Source: Artemisia argyi
Lineage: Eukaryota > Streptophyta > Magnoliopsida > Asterales > Asteraceae
Length of the DNA: 64,000 nt
NCBI GenBank assembly: GCA_030686995.1
Contig: CM060693.1
Coordinates: 119,005,228 to 119,069,227, forward strand
Direction of reading: 5' to 3'
Shown: piece by piece, positions 21,886 through 31,710 of the stretch
Layout of the letters: the number at the start of each line of letters is the position of its first letter
Position numbering within the stretch: the first letter of the stretch is position 1
Made by a program: the position numbers and the translations under genes
The notes under the pieces: model-generated
Databases searched by the model: none
What the model was told of the DNA's origin: nothing
Seen by the model: the letters and a program-made list of their open reading frames with translations, nothing else

Positions 21886-22917
21886 CTAATGTGACCATGT
21901 ATAAAGATCATCATCATCACAGGCTTCGGAGATGTGTGCCTTGTTACAAAGAGTGTTGTCATCTTCAGCATCTGTGTCATAGCTTGGAGTTGAATCATCA
22001 TCATGAGCTTCAAACACATCCACCTTTTCCAATAAGCTTTCCATGTCTGCCACATCTTCAACGTGAACCATAAATACCATGCTTAGTCCAAAACTTTCTT
22101 CCTCATCATCTTCAGTGTCAACTAAAAAGTCCAGCAATTCCTTTTCAAGTTCCTGACATGATTCTTTCAACAAGGCAATTTCCATTTTCTTCTTATAATA
22201 TTCAAAATCACGAGTCTTGCCCCCTAGGTTGGTGCTTGAGCAGTCAGAGAGATCACTAGTGTTGATGTTGGTGTTCATGCCATTAAGTGAGTAATCCTTA
22301 AGATCATTGCCAAGTTTGACAAGGTCTTCAATTAGTGTGTGCTCACTAACATCCATATCATAAGAAGTGTTCAAGGGAATTGCATCACTGTTGAAAGTGG
22401 TTGATCTTTTAGATTCATTTTGAGAGCAGATTGGAGGATCTGGTGATGATGATTCAGAGAGAAGTGTTTGTAGTCGGTTCATGTGAAAATAGGTACCATT
22501 TTTGAGATCACGCTTCATGAGTTGATGTTCTTCTTTGCTGTGCAATAATTCAAGTGCATGCCACATGTCATGAGCATTGTGATGTTGATCCACATATGAA
22601 AATAGCTCATTTGGAATAGCTAACATAATGAAATGTTTAGCTCTGAAGTTAGCACGATATTTCTTAATTTAATCATCATTTAAATCACCTTGTGATTGTG
22701 TGATAGTAAAAGTTGGATGACTTGGATCAACAATTAGTTTCATAACATAAGGACCATTCCTGATTGAGTTCAGCATGTATGCAGCATCATCAAAGTGAGT
22801 CAACCATGCCTTGAACCTAAGTGCCCATGTAGAGTAATTTCCAGGAATTAGCATGGGTGGTCTTGTTGATGTGCCCAACATCATTGTAGCATAGCATGAA
22901 CCTTGAGTAGTAGACAT
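21886..22917 (-). pseudogene. Element F gag, N-terminal part
   Basis: It starts at the ATG at 22917 (MSTTQGSCYATM). PPMLIPGNYSTWALRFKAWL is the usual copia Gag beginning, and NSIRNGPYVMKLI follows. A stop at 22669-22671 interrupts the frame, which continues in phase (IPNELFSYVDQHHNAHDMWHALELLHS) to an acidic region rich in Asp/Glu (about 21900-22150). It then loses phase near 21890-21950. Two inactivating lesions are therefore visible. Confidence 0.75.
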
Positions 22918-23152
22918 TGTGATAATGGATCTTGTTATAAGATGTTGTTTTGTTTGAGTGAGGTGTTTTAGTTTGTATGAGATGTGATGGTTAACTGTTT
23001 GGAGTATTAATCTTGTGATATGAAAATGGTTAAAGTCTTTTACAAATTTTAAATCTTTAGAGGGATTAGGAAATATGTAAAAGTCTTCAAGTCAAAATAT
23101 CGCAGAAAAAGTCTCGTGAACAGTAACTATCACGGCTTCTGGTGAAAATTGG
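22918..23152 (-). other. Leader remnant upstream of element F gag
   Basis: 235 bp between F gag and element B. I looked for a TGGTATC-type primer site on the minus strand and saw none, so F's 5' LTR and primer site are missing. Confidence 0.5.
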
Positions 23153-25461
23153 TGATTGATGCTAAACAGTTAACTTAAATTGACCAAATGAAATGGTCAA
23201 TAAAGTCAAACTACCTAGATCAATGCTTCCGAGTAATATAGGGTATCACCAGGTCGTTAAGTCCCGACGAGGTGTGAATTGTACTTTAGCCTGCTTGTGA
23301 TCGGGTGAATTTCACAGAAAAGGGTTATGGTGAAAATTATTTGAGAATTATGAAATAAAATAGCTTAGGAAAGCTATATGATTGATTACATGAATTAAGA
23401 TTCAGAAGAAACGAGCTAAAACCTAAAAACGTACGTTTTAATTACAAACGGAAACTAACGTACACGAGAAAAAGTGAATCTGATTAACTAAAAAGGCTAC
23501 GGATATAAAAATGATATTTTTACAAACCTAATGATTAAAGAAAATTTTTAGAAAAAGAAAATTAATTTTTACACTAATTATATAATTATTATTAATTAAA
23601 TACTATTCTCTAATTACTTTTTACTTATTTAAAATACCCTAAATTATAATTAATTATGAAATTACACTAGAAAATTGAAAATAAAGTTTAGAAAAATTTA
23701 AAATACTTAAAAACCAATTTTAAAACTAAATTTGTATTTTTCTGATTTTTTAATTAATTATTAACTAATTATTAATTATTAAAAACTAAATTAAATTATG
23801 AAAAATACTAAATGATAAGGGAAAAATCTGAAAAAATTACCAAAATTATTTTTAACTATAAGAAACCTGGGAAAATATAAAAATGAAAATTGCTTATAAA
23901 TAAGCCGAAGAATAAGCCAATTCGCTTAAATAGAAGCTATCACTTCTATTTAGTTGAGCTTTTTTGGATTTTTCATTTTCAAACTTGTTTATACACTATA
24001 TATGAGTAACTTTAATGAAGGTACTTTTTGTACAAATCACAAATAAGCAGAATGAAGGGCTTATTGTTTAGGCAGTTAAGCCTTTCAAGCTTATTAGGAT
24101 TTGTGGTGTTTGAATAAGCTTGTACAAAGCCAAACAGTGAGAACAAAAGGCTAAATAAGCTACAACTAAGCTAGGTACACTAGAAATAAGCAGGAACAAG
24201 CAAGTAAATGGACTGAATAAGCTAATAAGTTGAATAAGCAATTTCCAAATATGAAACAGGCCACACAGGCCAAAATACCAAGAAACAGACCAATGTAGGG
24301 TCCACTAGGAGGGTTAGGGGTCCAAAATTGAACTTGGACCCTAAAGGTGGACAGGTCAGCTTCACAATAAGCTACTAATCAGGGCTTATTGCTCACTAAT
24401 AAGCACTTGGGAAGGCCATGCACTTGGGCTTTAAAACTGAGTGACTGAGTATTGGTTCTAAGGTTAGGACACTAAGAATGGTCAAATAAGCTATGGTCAA
24501 ATAAGCTGAAGCACAAAATAAGCCAAGGTACAACAAGCTCTATTGATAAGCTAATCAAAAAGCCACAATACCAGGGGTGGGGTCCACAGGACAAGTCACA
24601 ATGAGACAAAGAAAACGGGTCAATAGCCCTGGTGGAGGGGAGGTTCTTCCCCTGCAGCTCACTTTGAGCTTTCACACAAGCTTGTAGAAAAATCACAAAA
24701 TTATGCTGTTGCAAGGATTCACTAGACTAGGTAGAGGGCTTCAACTGGTAAAAAGCACAAGTATTAAATCTAAGTACAAAAATATTGAAAATTCCTGGAA
24801 GTTTTGAGATTCTGCACAAGGTGCAAAATTTGACTTTCGAATTGTGATGAAAGTTTGACCCAAATGAGGTTTGATCTAGATCTACTGAGTGCTTATGACA
24901 TTATAAGCTAAAATGAGACTTAAATAAGCAATTATAACAACTAATGCAAAGATTTGAATGATTACTAATTCTAAAAACCTATCAGTTAACTAAAAATCTT
25001 AGATAAAAGTGACATTTTGACTTTTTGCTAACAAGACTTGCAAATTATGACTGATGTGAACCATTTTGGACCTCATGAAACATGTCCAAGCTTAAAACAA
25101 TAACAAAAACACAGGGGAACATGTGGAAACTACTTGAGCCAAACATACCTTAAAACCAATGATTTTAAGTTTTTCAAAGTATAAGTTAGATGCAAGCTAT
25201 GATACTGATACAAAATGATCTGAAATAATGTAATGAGCTATTTTAAGCACAAAAACTCAGAGGGTAACAACTAATATGCAAAAATCACAAGTATTCTAAT
25301 TTGACAGTGAAAGGTGAATACTGAGCAATCATGAATTTTAAAGAACAAGCATAAAATATTAAGCAATAATCTGACTAAGTGACACCAAATAAACATGTAA
25401 TCAGTAAAGATACGCAGTTAATAAGCACTTGTTCAGAATAATGCTAAATTTTAGAAATAAA
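23153..25461 (-). mobile_element. 3' LTR of element B, distal part
   Basis: It starts TGATTGATGC (the LTR end in element sense) and matches 51220-53535 closely. It is broken by element A after TTTTAGAAATAAA; the match resumes at 42690. It includes the TTAATTATTA-rich segment (about 23530-23880) and the AATAAGC-rich segment (23890-24570). Short open frames here also occur in the other LTR and are not genes. Confidence 0.9.
25457..25461. repeat. Target-site duplication ATAAA of element A, left copy
   Basis: ATAAA directly abuts the LTR at 25462 and recurs at 42685-42689 directly after the other LTR. The uninterrupted B LTR near 53535 reads AAATAGACTTAC there, consistent with a single ancestral copy. 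Confidence 0.93.
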
Positions 25462-28400
25462 TGATTGGCCTTAAACAGTCAGATAATATTAACCAAGTTA
25501 TGGTCAACAAGTCAGACAGCCTAAACCAATACTCCGGTGAGTGTAGTGTTTCCCCGGATCGTTAGATCCCAACGAGATGTGAAATCTGAAATAAAACGAC
25601 TTTAAGATCAGGTGAATTGAACAGGAAAAGGGGTTTAAGTGATTTGTACTACTGAAATATAAGAGAAAATAGCTTTAATAAGCTAAATTAACTAAAACGT
25701 GAAATCAGATAAGTGCACGTGAAAAAGGTACAGAAAAACGTAAACGTTTATTAATTAAATGTAAACAAAAACAAATTTACTTATAGTAGGATTTTATAAG
25801 CCTTAGGGGCTTAAATGCAAATTAAATAAATTTAAAATATTTACTTTATAATTAAAACTATTTTAATTAATTATTTTTATTTAATAACTATTTATTAATT
25901 ATCTAATAATTAACTATTAATTATGAAAATGTAAAATAAGTCTAGAAAATTAAAATTAAAATTTCTAAAAATCTAAAATATTATAAAACTTATTTTAAAA
26001 TTAAAATTATATTTTTCACACTATTTATCTATTTATTATTAATTATTTAATTAAAAACTATTTAACTATTTAATTAAAATTCAACTAAAAATTATAAATA
26101 CTACAATTTAAACTAAAAATTTATAAAAATATTTTCTAAACCTAAAATAGAACTTGAAGAAAGTATAAAAAATAAAAATAAATCTTTTTGTCTTTTTCTA
26201 AATTTTCTATTAATTAAAAACTATTTATAATAATTAAACTAATTAAACTATTTTAAATTACAAATAATATTAAACTAACTTAGAAAATTATGAAAAATTT
26301 TATATATCTAATTAACCATCATGGGAATCCTAAAAAATTATAAAAACTTTATTTTATGTATTTTTAAACTAGTTAACTAATTATTATTCTATTTATTAAA
26401 TAATTACCAATTAAACTATTTAAATTATGAAAACTATTGAATGAACAGTAAAAGTTCTATAAAAATTATTAAAATTATATTATGACTTATAAAAGCTAGG
26501 AAAAATATAAAAACTAGGTATTGCTATATAAAAACTAATTATGCTATTTAAAATTTATTTATTGATTAATTACAAATAAAACTATTTTTAATTCAAATTA
26601 ATATCAAATGACAATATAAAAATCTAAGAAAATTATGAAAAATACTTTAGTATATAAGGAAATTAATAAAAATATAAAAACACAGATTACTTAATAAAAA
26701 TATAAAAATGAAAATTAAAATTAAATTGTATTAAATAGAAACTATCACTTAATTTTATATTGTTTTTTTTGGATTTTTATTTTACAAAACTTTATTATAC
26801 ATAAAAATAAGTAACTTTAATAAAAACAATAATTTTAGAACTTAAAAATAAGCTAGTTATAAGCTATAATCTCTAACAGTTGACTTATGTTGACTTAAAT
26901 GGGAAATAAGCTCAAATGAGCTTATGTGGGACCCACTAAGGCTTATTCTGGTTCTAATAGGTTAGTTGGACTAGTCAAAGCTTAATTTAACTCAATAAGC
27001 TCAGTAGATAAGCTAAAAAGCCAAAATAAGCTAATCCAAAATCTGTTTTGAACACAGAATGGGGACAATGTTTTGGGTCTGATTTAAGTGGGGTCCACTT
27101 GGATTCAAGTCAAATAAAAAGTCAAACCTAATAGTCTGGTAGGAGGGGGGTTGGGGGAACCTAAAGTCTAGGTGTGGGACCCACTGGGGTGGTCACAAAA
27201 CACCACCAAAGTTGGTGTTATGGCTTAGGTCTGCTGAGATATGGTCTGAATGCACAGATAAAAGCTTTTAGCAGGCCTAGTAAATAAGCACTAAAATGGA
27301 AAATAAGCACAGATCAAACAAGAGTGATAGCTTAGCTTTCCAAAAAGCCAAGAATCAAACTGTGGGACCCACTATTAAGTTTATTAGAAGCTGGCAAATT
27401 TGGGTGGATCCACTGAGTGCTTAGTATGTAAACAGAAATGGAACAAGTAACAAGCTCAGTGCAAGCTTATCAAATAAGCTTGTAAATGCCAATTAAGACC
27501 TGAACTAGTGAGATGGCTTGCTGGGCTTCTCAAAAAGCCAAGGCACAAGCTATGGGGCCCACAGATAAGCTCTTAAGGAGCTGATGATTATAGACAGATA
27601 ACATAAAGAACCCTTGGTACAGGGCAAGGTTTGAGCTTGATGCAAGCTTATCAAATAAGCTGCAAATTTAATAAACAGCCTTGAAACCTTGAGAATGTTT
27701 GCTTAGATTTATAAAGAGCTAAAAATTACAAGTTAAAGCTTACTTATGAGCTTATGATTGGCTTATGGAAATGACTCACAATACTGATTGATCAGTATGT
27801 TGAGTTGTTTTTGTGAGAACAAAATAAGCAAATTAAGCAGTTTATATAAGCAAATAAGAAATAAATAAGCACACACACTAAAATATAACTATATAAAATA
27901 CACAAATACCAAATTCCACAAGCTCAGTACCAATATAAAAGCTTGTGCAAGCTTTTGAAGTTTGGACTGAAGTTGTGATACAGAACAAGTTTACAGATAA
28001 ACAGCCTAAAAGATAAGCAAATAAGCAGATTAAATAAGCAGATAAAAAATTAACAAAAATACAAATAAGTAGTTTAGCAACCAAATATTGATTACCTAAA
28101 AGATCTAAGCTAGTAACTAAGTATAAAGTCCTATATGAAATTCTAACTTTAATTAAAAAACTGATTATGATAAACTATTGACTTTTTAATTACCTAGCTA
28201 GTTTGACTAAAATGAATTTAAACTGATTCCTAATGACTTAATAAGTTATAATAAGCTATAATAAGTCCAAATTAAGCTAAGTTATCAGATTGTGCAATGA
28301 TATGAGGGTTTAAGGATCAAAAATCCCTAACAGTAAACAGGTATGGAAGTTTATATGGGATTTTGACTTTTATGTGAAGAACTTGTAAATTTTAGATTCT

Positions 28401-29303
28401 AACAATCCTAAGTATGCCTATCATGACCTGTTTCAACCAAATGCAACATCTAGAATGCCCTTGATCACAGTTACACAAGCTAATCCAAACACCCCCTTAA
28501 GTGAATGTTTAGAATAAATATGACTCAACTGAATCCACTAGTATGCTAAACCACCAAATCCACTTACACCATGATCAAACACTATGATATGAACTCAGAA
28601 ACATAGATTTCATAAACAAACATCCACTAATGCACCATATGCCATTATGATCAATCATAAGTCAGTAGGATAGAAAATGGAAGCAGGCTACTTACAAATG
28701 ATGCAATCTATCCACATTAAGCTATATTATGACTGACCCACACTAGTTAAACAGAAAACAAATCCCTAAACAGATCTAAATAATTTTAACTATGCTACAA
28801 TACCTTTGCTAAAAAAAAATGGAATTACTTACAAAAGGTCTTGAAAGCTTCAAAACCAAGAACCAAGGTACACAATCTGTCCTATAGCCTCCCCTGAGGC
28901 ACTAAACCATATTTCCTTCATCCTTGCTCTGCTTCATTTCCATGAACACCAAATTTTTATTTATTTTTGATTTTCTTTGTATTTTTTATCTTTTACTACT
29001 AAACTGATTTTAAGTGGTTTCTACTAGCTTATATAGCTATGATGGAGCCTACATGAGCTTAATCAATCCATAATAACAACTATAAACACATTTAAGCTAA
29101 ATTGAGATTTTGAGTGAAATTTACCATAAACTAAATTTATATTAGAAACTGGAAATTGATTGTTGAAACAAGTTTAAAATACACTTAGAAAGGTTAAGAT
29201 TACAAGTTGAAAGCTTAAATTACACTGGAAATTGAAAACAAGCTAAGTCGACATTTAACTAAAAAAATTACACTAGATACTTCTTGCTTCTGCCTCCTTC
29301 TCT

Positions 29304-29313
29304 TTCTTTATAG
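29304..29313 (-). promoter_or_regulatory. TATA box of the 3' LTR of A
   Basis: Minus-strand CTATAAAGAA, followed by a purine-rich start region. It is about 1.2 kb into the LTR in element sense. An equivalent copy lies at 41457-41466 in the 5' LTR. Confidence 0.65.
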
Positions 29314-29869
29314 ACTTTTGAGACTTCCACTAGCATTCTGAGCAAATCCCACTTGGATTTAGATATTTTCCAAGACTTTTTGGCCTCCTAGATATTTTGG
29401 CGGGAAACGTGGGTTTGACAGCTTAGGGTTGCTTGGCTTGATTTAAATTCAATTAAGGATTCTTGGAAGTTTGTAGAGGTGGAGGGGAGAAGGTGTGATG
29501 GGATGGCAGAGTTGGTGGATTGGTTTTAAAGATTGCAGAGGAACGTGGGGAAAAAGGTGGAAAAAGGGGTAACAGTGGATGACTTTGTGTGTTTGTTTGA
29601 CTAAAGTCAAACTGGGGAGGGAGATGTGGTGATACCATGGGTGGTATTGGAGAAGATGGCTGGGGGTGAGGGAATGGTACAGTGGAGGTGGTATTGGAGA
29701 CGATGGGTGAACAGTTGGTGGTGTTTGACCCGAGTCAACGCGGGTATTAGTTTAAAAAGGGTGGGCTGTGGGTTTTGGATGGGCCTAAGTAGTGGACTGG
29801 ACTGGATCTGGATTTGGTGTTGGGTTAAATTTTTGGTTTATAAATAATTAAGGTGTGGATCCGGTTTGG

Positions 29870-30440
29870 TTTTTAGCTAAAAAAAATCACAAGGACCAAA
29901 TGTGTAATATAGGTAAAGTTGAGGGCTGTTTTGTGATTTTTCCAAACTTTATTTAAGGACTAAACCTGCAATAAACCATTAGTATAAGGACCACAATTAT
30001 AAATTTTATCATTTTAAACCTCAGGGACCAATTCTGCAAATTCCACAAACTCCAGGGACCAAAACTGTAACTTTCTGATTTTTGAAGGGTTGAATTTGTA
30101 ACTTCTCAAAAGTTATCATAAGGACCAATTTTGTCTTTTTAGAATAGTACAAGGGTGTAGTTTGATAATTTTCCATTTTTAAACACCCAGGGACTAAATT
30201 TGACATTTTTCAAAAGTTGAGGGACCAAAGTTGTCATTTTGCCATTTTTAAACTTTAAAGGACTTTTCTTGACAACTTATGAATTCCAAGGACCTTTTAT
30301 GACATTTGTACAAGTTTTGATTTACCAGGGACTAGTTTTGCCAATTTTCCAAAGTTCAGGGACTGAAACTGTAAATTATGTGAAATGTTTTGTTTTTCAT
30401 CAGATTTCAATCCTTATGCATAAAAACACAACCCAGGGAT
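29870..30440 (-). repeat. Degenerate GGGACCAAA minisatellite in the U3 of LTR A
   Basis: About a dozen units of roughly 30-37 bp, each with (A/G)GGAC(C/T) followed by an A/T-rich TTTTG or TTTGCAA phrase, are seen on the plus strand. Examples start at 29892, 29953, 30024, 30054, 30121, 30190, 30222, 30328 and 30358. The other LTR of A (42023-42593), LTR B (43560-43930) and LTR C (13370-13490, opposite strand) have the same kind of array. Confidence 0.7.
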
Positions 30441-30531
30441 AATTTTATGTATTTTAAGGCATTCCTGTGTGTTTTCATATGTTTTTGCAGCTTAAATGTA
30501 ACAGAAATGATGAGTATTTACACACTCATCA

Positions 30532-30543
30532 ATCCCCCACACT
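30532..30543 (-). other. Polypurine tract of element A
   Basis: Minus-strand AGTGTGGGGGAT directly precedes the 3' LTR. The same sequence precedes LTR B at 44065-44076. Confidence 0.9.
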
Positions 30544-30595
30544 AAACTATTGCTAGTCCCTAGCAATCTATTTGAGAAAAAATTAATGGATTTTT

Positions 30596-30960
30596 ACTCT
30601 TTACCAAAAGCCATCACTTCTGGAGTAGCCAGGTGTAAGAACTGTGGCACACCTGATAACCGTGTGATTTTTAGCAAACCACCAGCTGTCAACGGATTTG
30701 ATTAGTCTTTACCAAAAGCCGTTTGCTTCTGGACTAGCCAACTCTTGATGGAATAGTCAACATCTTGGTGAGCTGATTACCAATTATGGATTTTCTACGG
30801 CCTTTACCACAAGCCATAATCTTGCGGGCTAGCCAACTCATTAGCTTTTTAGGATAATGGGGAGTTGAGGAACCATACAATTTTTGGCAAATTGCAAGCC
30901 ATCAACGGTTTTGAGATGTCTTTACCAAGAGCCGTTTGCTCCTGGACTAGCCAATCCTGT
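30596..30960 (-). repeat. Four-unit CTAGTCC/GGTAAAG module before the 3' LTR of A
   Basis: Four diverged tandem units of about 95-115 bp. In element sense each begins GGCTAGTCCAG (or a variant), then AGCAAACGGCTCTTGGTAAA, then AAA.CCGTTGA and a TTTGCCAAAAA hairpin-like part. Unit starts on the plus strand are marked by GGACTAGCC (30944-30952), GGGCTAGCC (about 30827), GGACTAGCC (30731) and GGAGTAGCC (about 30622). The same module occurs in B (44132-44530) and, as two units, in copia element H (62771-62975). Confidence 0.8.
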
Positions 30961-31226
30961 TGTGGGTTAGACATGGAGGATTGATACCATTTATTGCATT
31001 TCTAAGTGTGAAAAAACTTTAAATTTTGATCAAATGAGGGTGCTTGATGGAACATGTGTTTGAATTCGTGAGAATCCCCCCCCCCCCCCACACTTAGAAA
31101 TGAATATTGCCCTCAATATTCAAAACACCGGGTGTTAAACCGATACTTAGAACATAAGAAGGAAATATTTATAACCTTTATTTTAGGCTATTTACATACA
31201 AACTCACTTTTTTTTCTTTTTGTTTT

Positions 31227-31230
<4 letters not shown>

Positions 31231-31276
<46 letters not shown>
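31231..31276. repeat. T46 homopolymer
   Basis: 46 consecutive T (poly-A in element sense) in the 3' non-coding region of element A. The exact length may be an assembly estimate. Confidence 0.9.
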
Positions 31277-31277
<1 letters not shown>

Positions 31278-31285
31278 ACTCACTA

Positions 31286-31500
31286 CCTGCCAGGCTTGTG
31301 TCAGGTTTACCACGCTAGCTAATCACTTGTGAATGATTAACTGTAATAAATTTGTCCTGACAGCCCGGGAGTTGAATGATAAAGTTTATAATATACATAC
31401 ACCTTCCAGGTTTGTGTCAGGCTTACCACGCAAGTTAATCACTTGTGAATGATTAACTGTAATAAATCCGCCCTGACAGCCTGGAAGATGAATAACATAA
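31286..31500 (-). repeat. Tandem pair of about 116-bp hairpin-forming repeats in A
   Basis: Two units each contain CCAGG(C/T)TTGTGTCAGG, TTACCACGC, AATCACTTGTGAATGATTAA and CCTGACAGCC. TGTCAGG pairs with CCTGACA, and TTAATCA pairs with TGATTAA inside it, so each unit can fold as a nested hairpin. Function unknown. Confidence 0.75.
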
Positions 31501-31619
31501 TATACATACAAAACATGTTTATTGAAATTTGAAAAATATTTACTTTTGAAATGGTGGTAGAAAGTAGAAAGAAGTCAGAAATACGGGTGAAAACCCATAT
31601 TGCTATGCTTTTGATTACC

Positions 31620-31637
31620 GAGTCACTAGCTTGACTC
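31620..31637. repeat. Inverted repeat after element A pol, distal copy
   Basis: GAGTCACTAGCTTGACTC (plus strand), arms GAGTCA/TGACTC. A second copy lies at 31683-31700, 11 bp past the pol stop. Both match the inverted repeats after pol in B and C. Confidence 0.75.
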
Positions 31638-31682
31638 GACCTCGAATTGATTTGTCCATGAGGTAGCTTGTTTTTGATTCCC

Positions 31683-31700
31683 GAGTCACTAGCTTGACTC
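31683..31700. repeat. Inverted repeat after element A pol, proximal copy
   Basis: GAGTCACTAGCTTGACTC again, adjacent to the gag-pol stop. The surrounding GATT.CCGAGTCACTAG block is also duplicated, so this is a roughly 63-bp tandem duplication. Confidence 0.75.
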
Positions 31701-31710
31701 GACCCCGAAT

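Larger units (their letters stand above)
17227..22917 (-). mobile_element. Element F: decayed Ty1/copia element, interrupted twice
   Basis: Minus-strand gag (from the ATG at 22917), a long coiled-coil gag-to-protease region, protease, pre-integrase and the start of integrase are present. The integrase is cut by element C at 17226. The long charged coiled-coil region and the GLGF.NP..LE..K...PSLYN segment resemble Sirevirus-type gag in Asteraceae as I remember it. Solo LTR G interrupts it at 19089-20504. RT and RNase H are missing and would be expected beyond the left end of element C. No LTR or primer site was found in 22918-23152 before element B begins. Confidence 0.75.
25462..30531 (-). 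mobile_element. 3' LTR of element A
   Basis: In element sense it starts TGATGAGTGTG after the PPT and ends GGCCAATCA at 25462. In sense order it has a U3 with GGTCCCT-type minisatellite (29870-30440) and a TATA box (29304-29313). A very long R-U5 follows, with GCTTATT-rich stretches (26830-27860), three GTGGGACCCAC palindromes (26936, 27174, 27362) and an AT-rich block (about 25770-26830). Frames such as 27878-28084 occur identically in the other LTR and are not genes. Confidence 0.95.

Noticed and set aside
27878..30442. Short frames duplicated at +12153 bp (27878/40031, 29453/41606, 29626/41779, 30239/42392)
   Set aside because: They lie in the two LTRs of element A; the duplication reflects the LTR pair, not duplicated genes.
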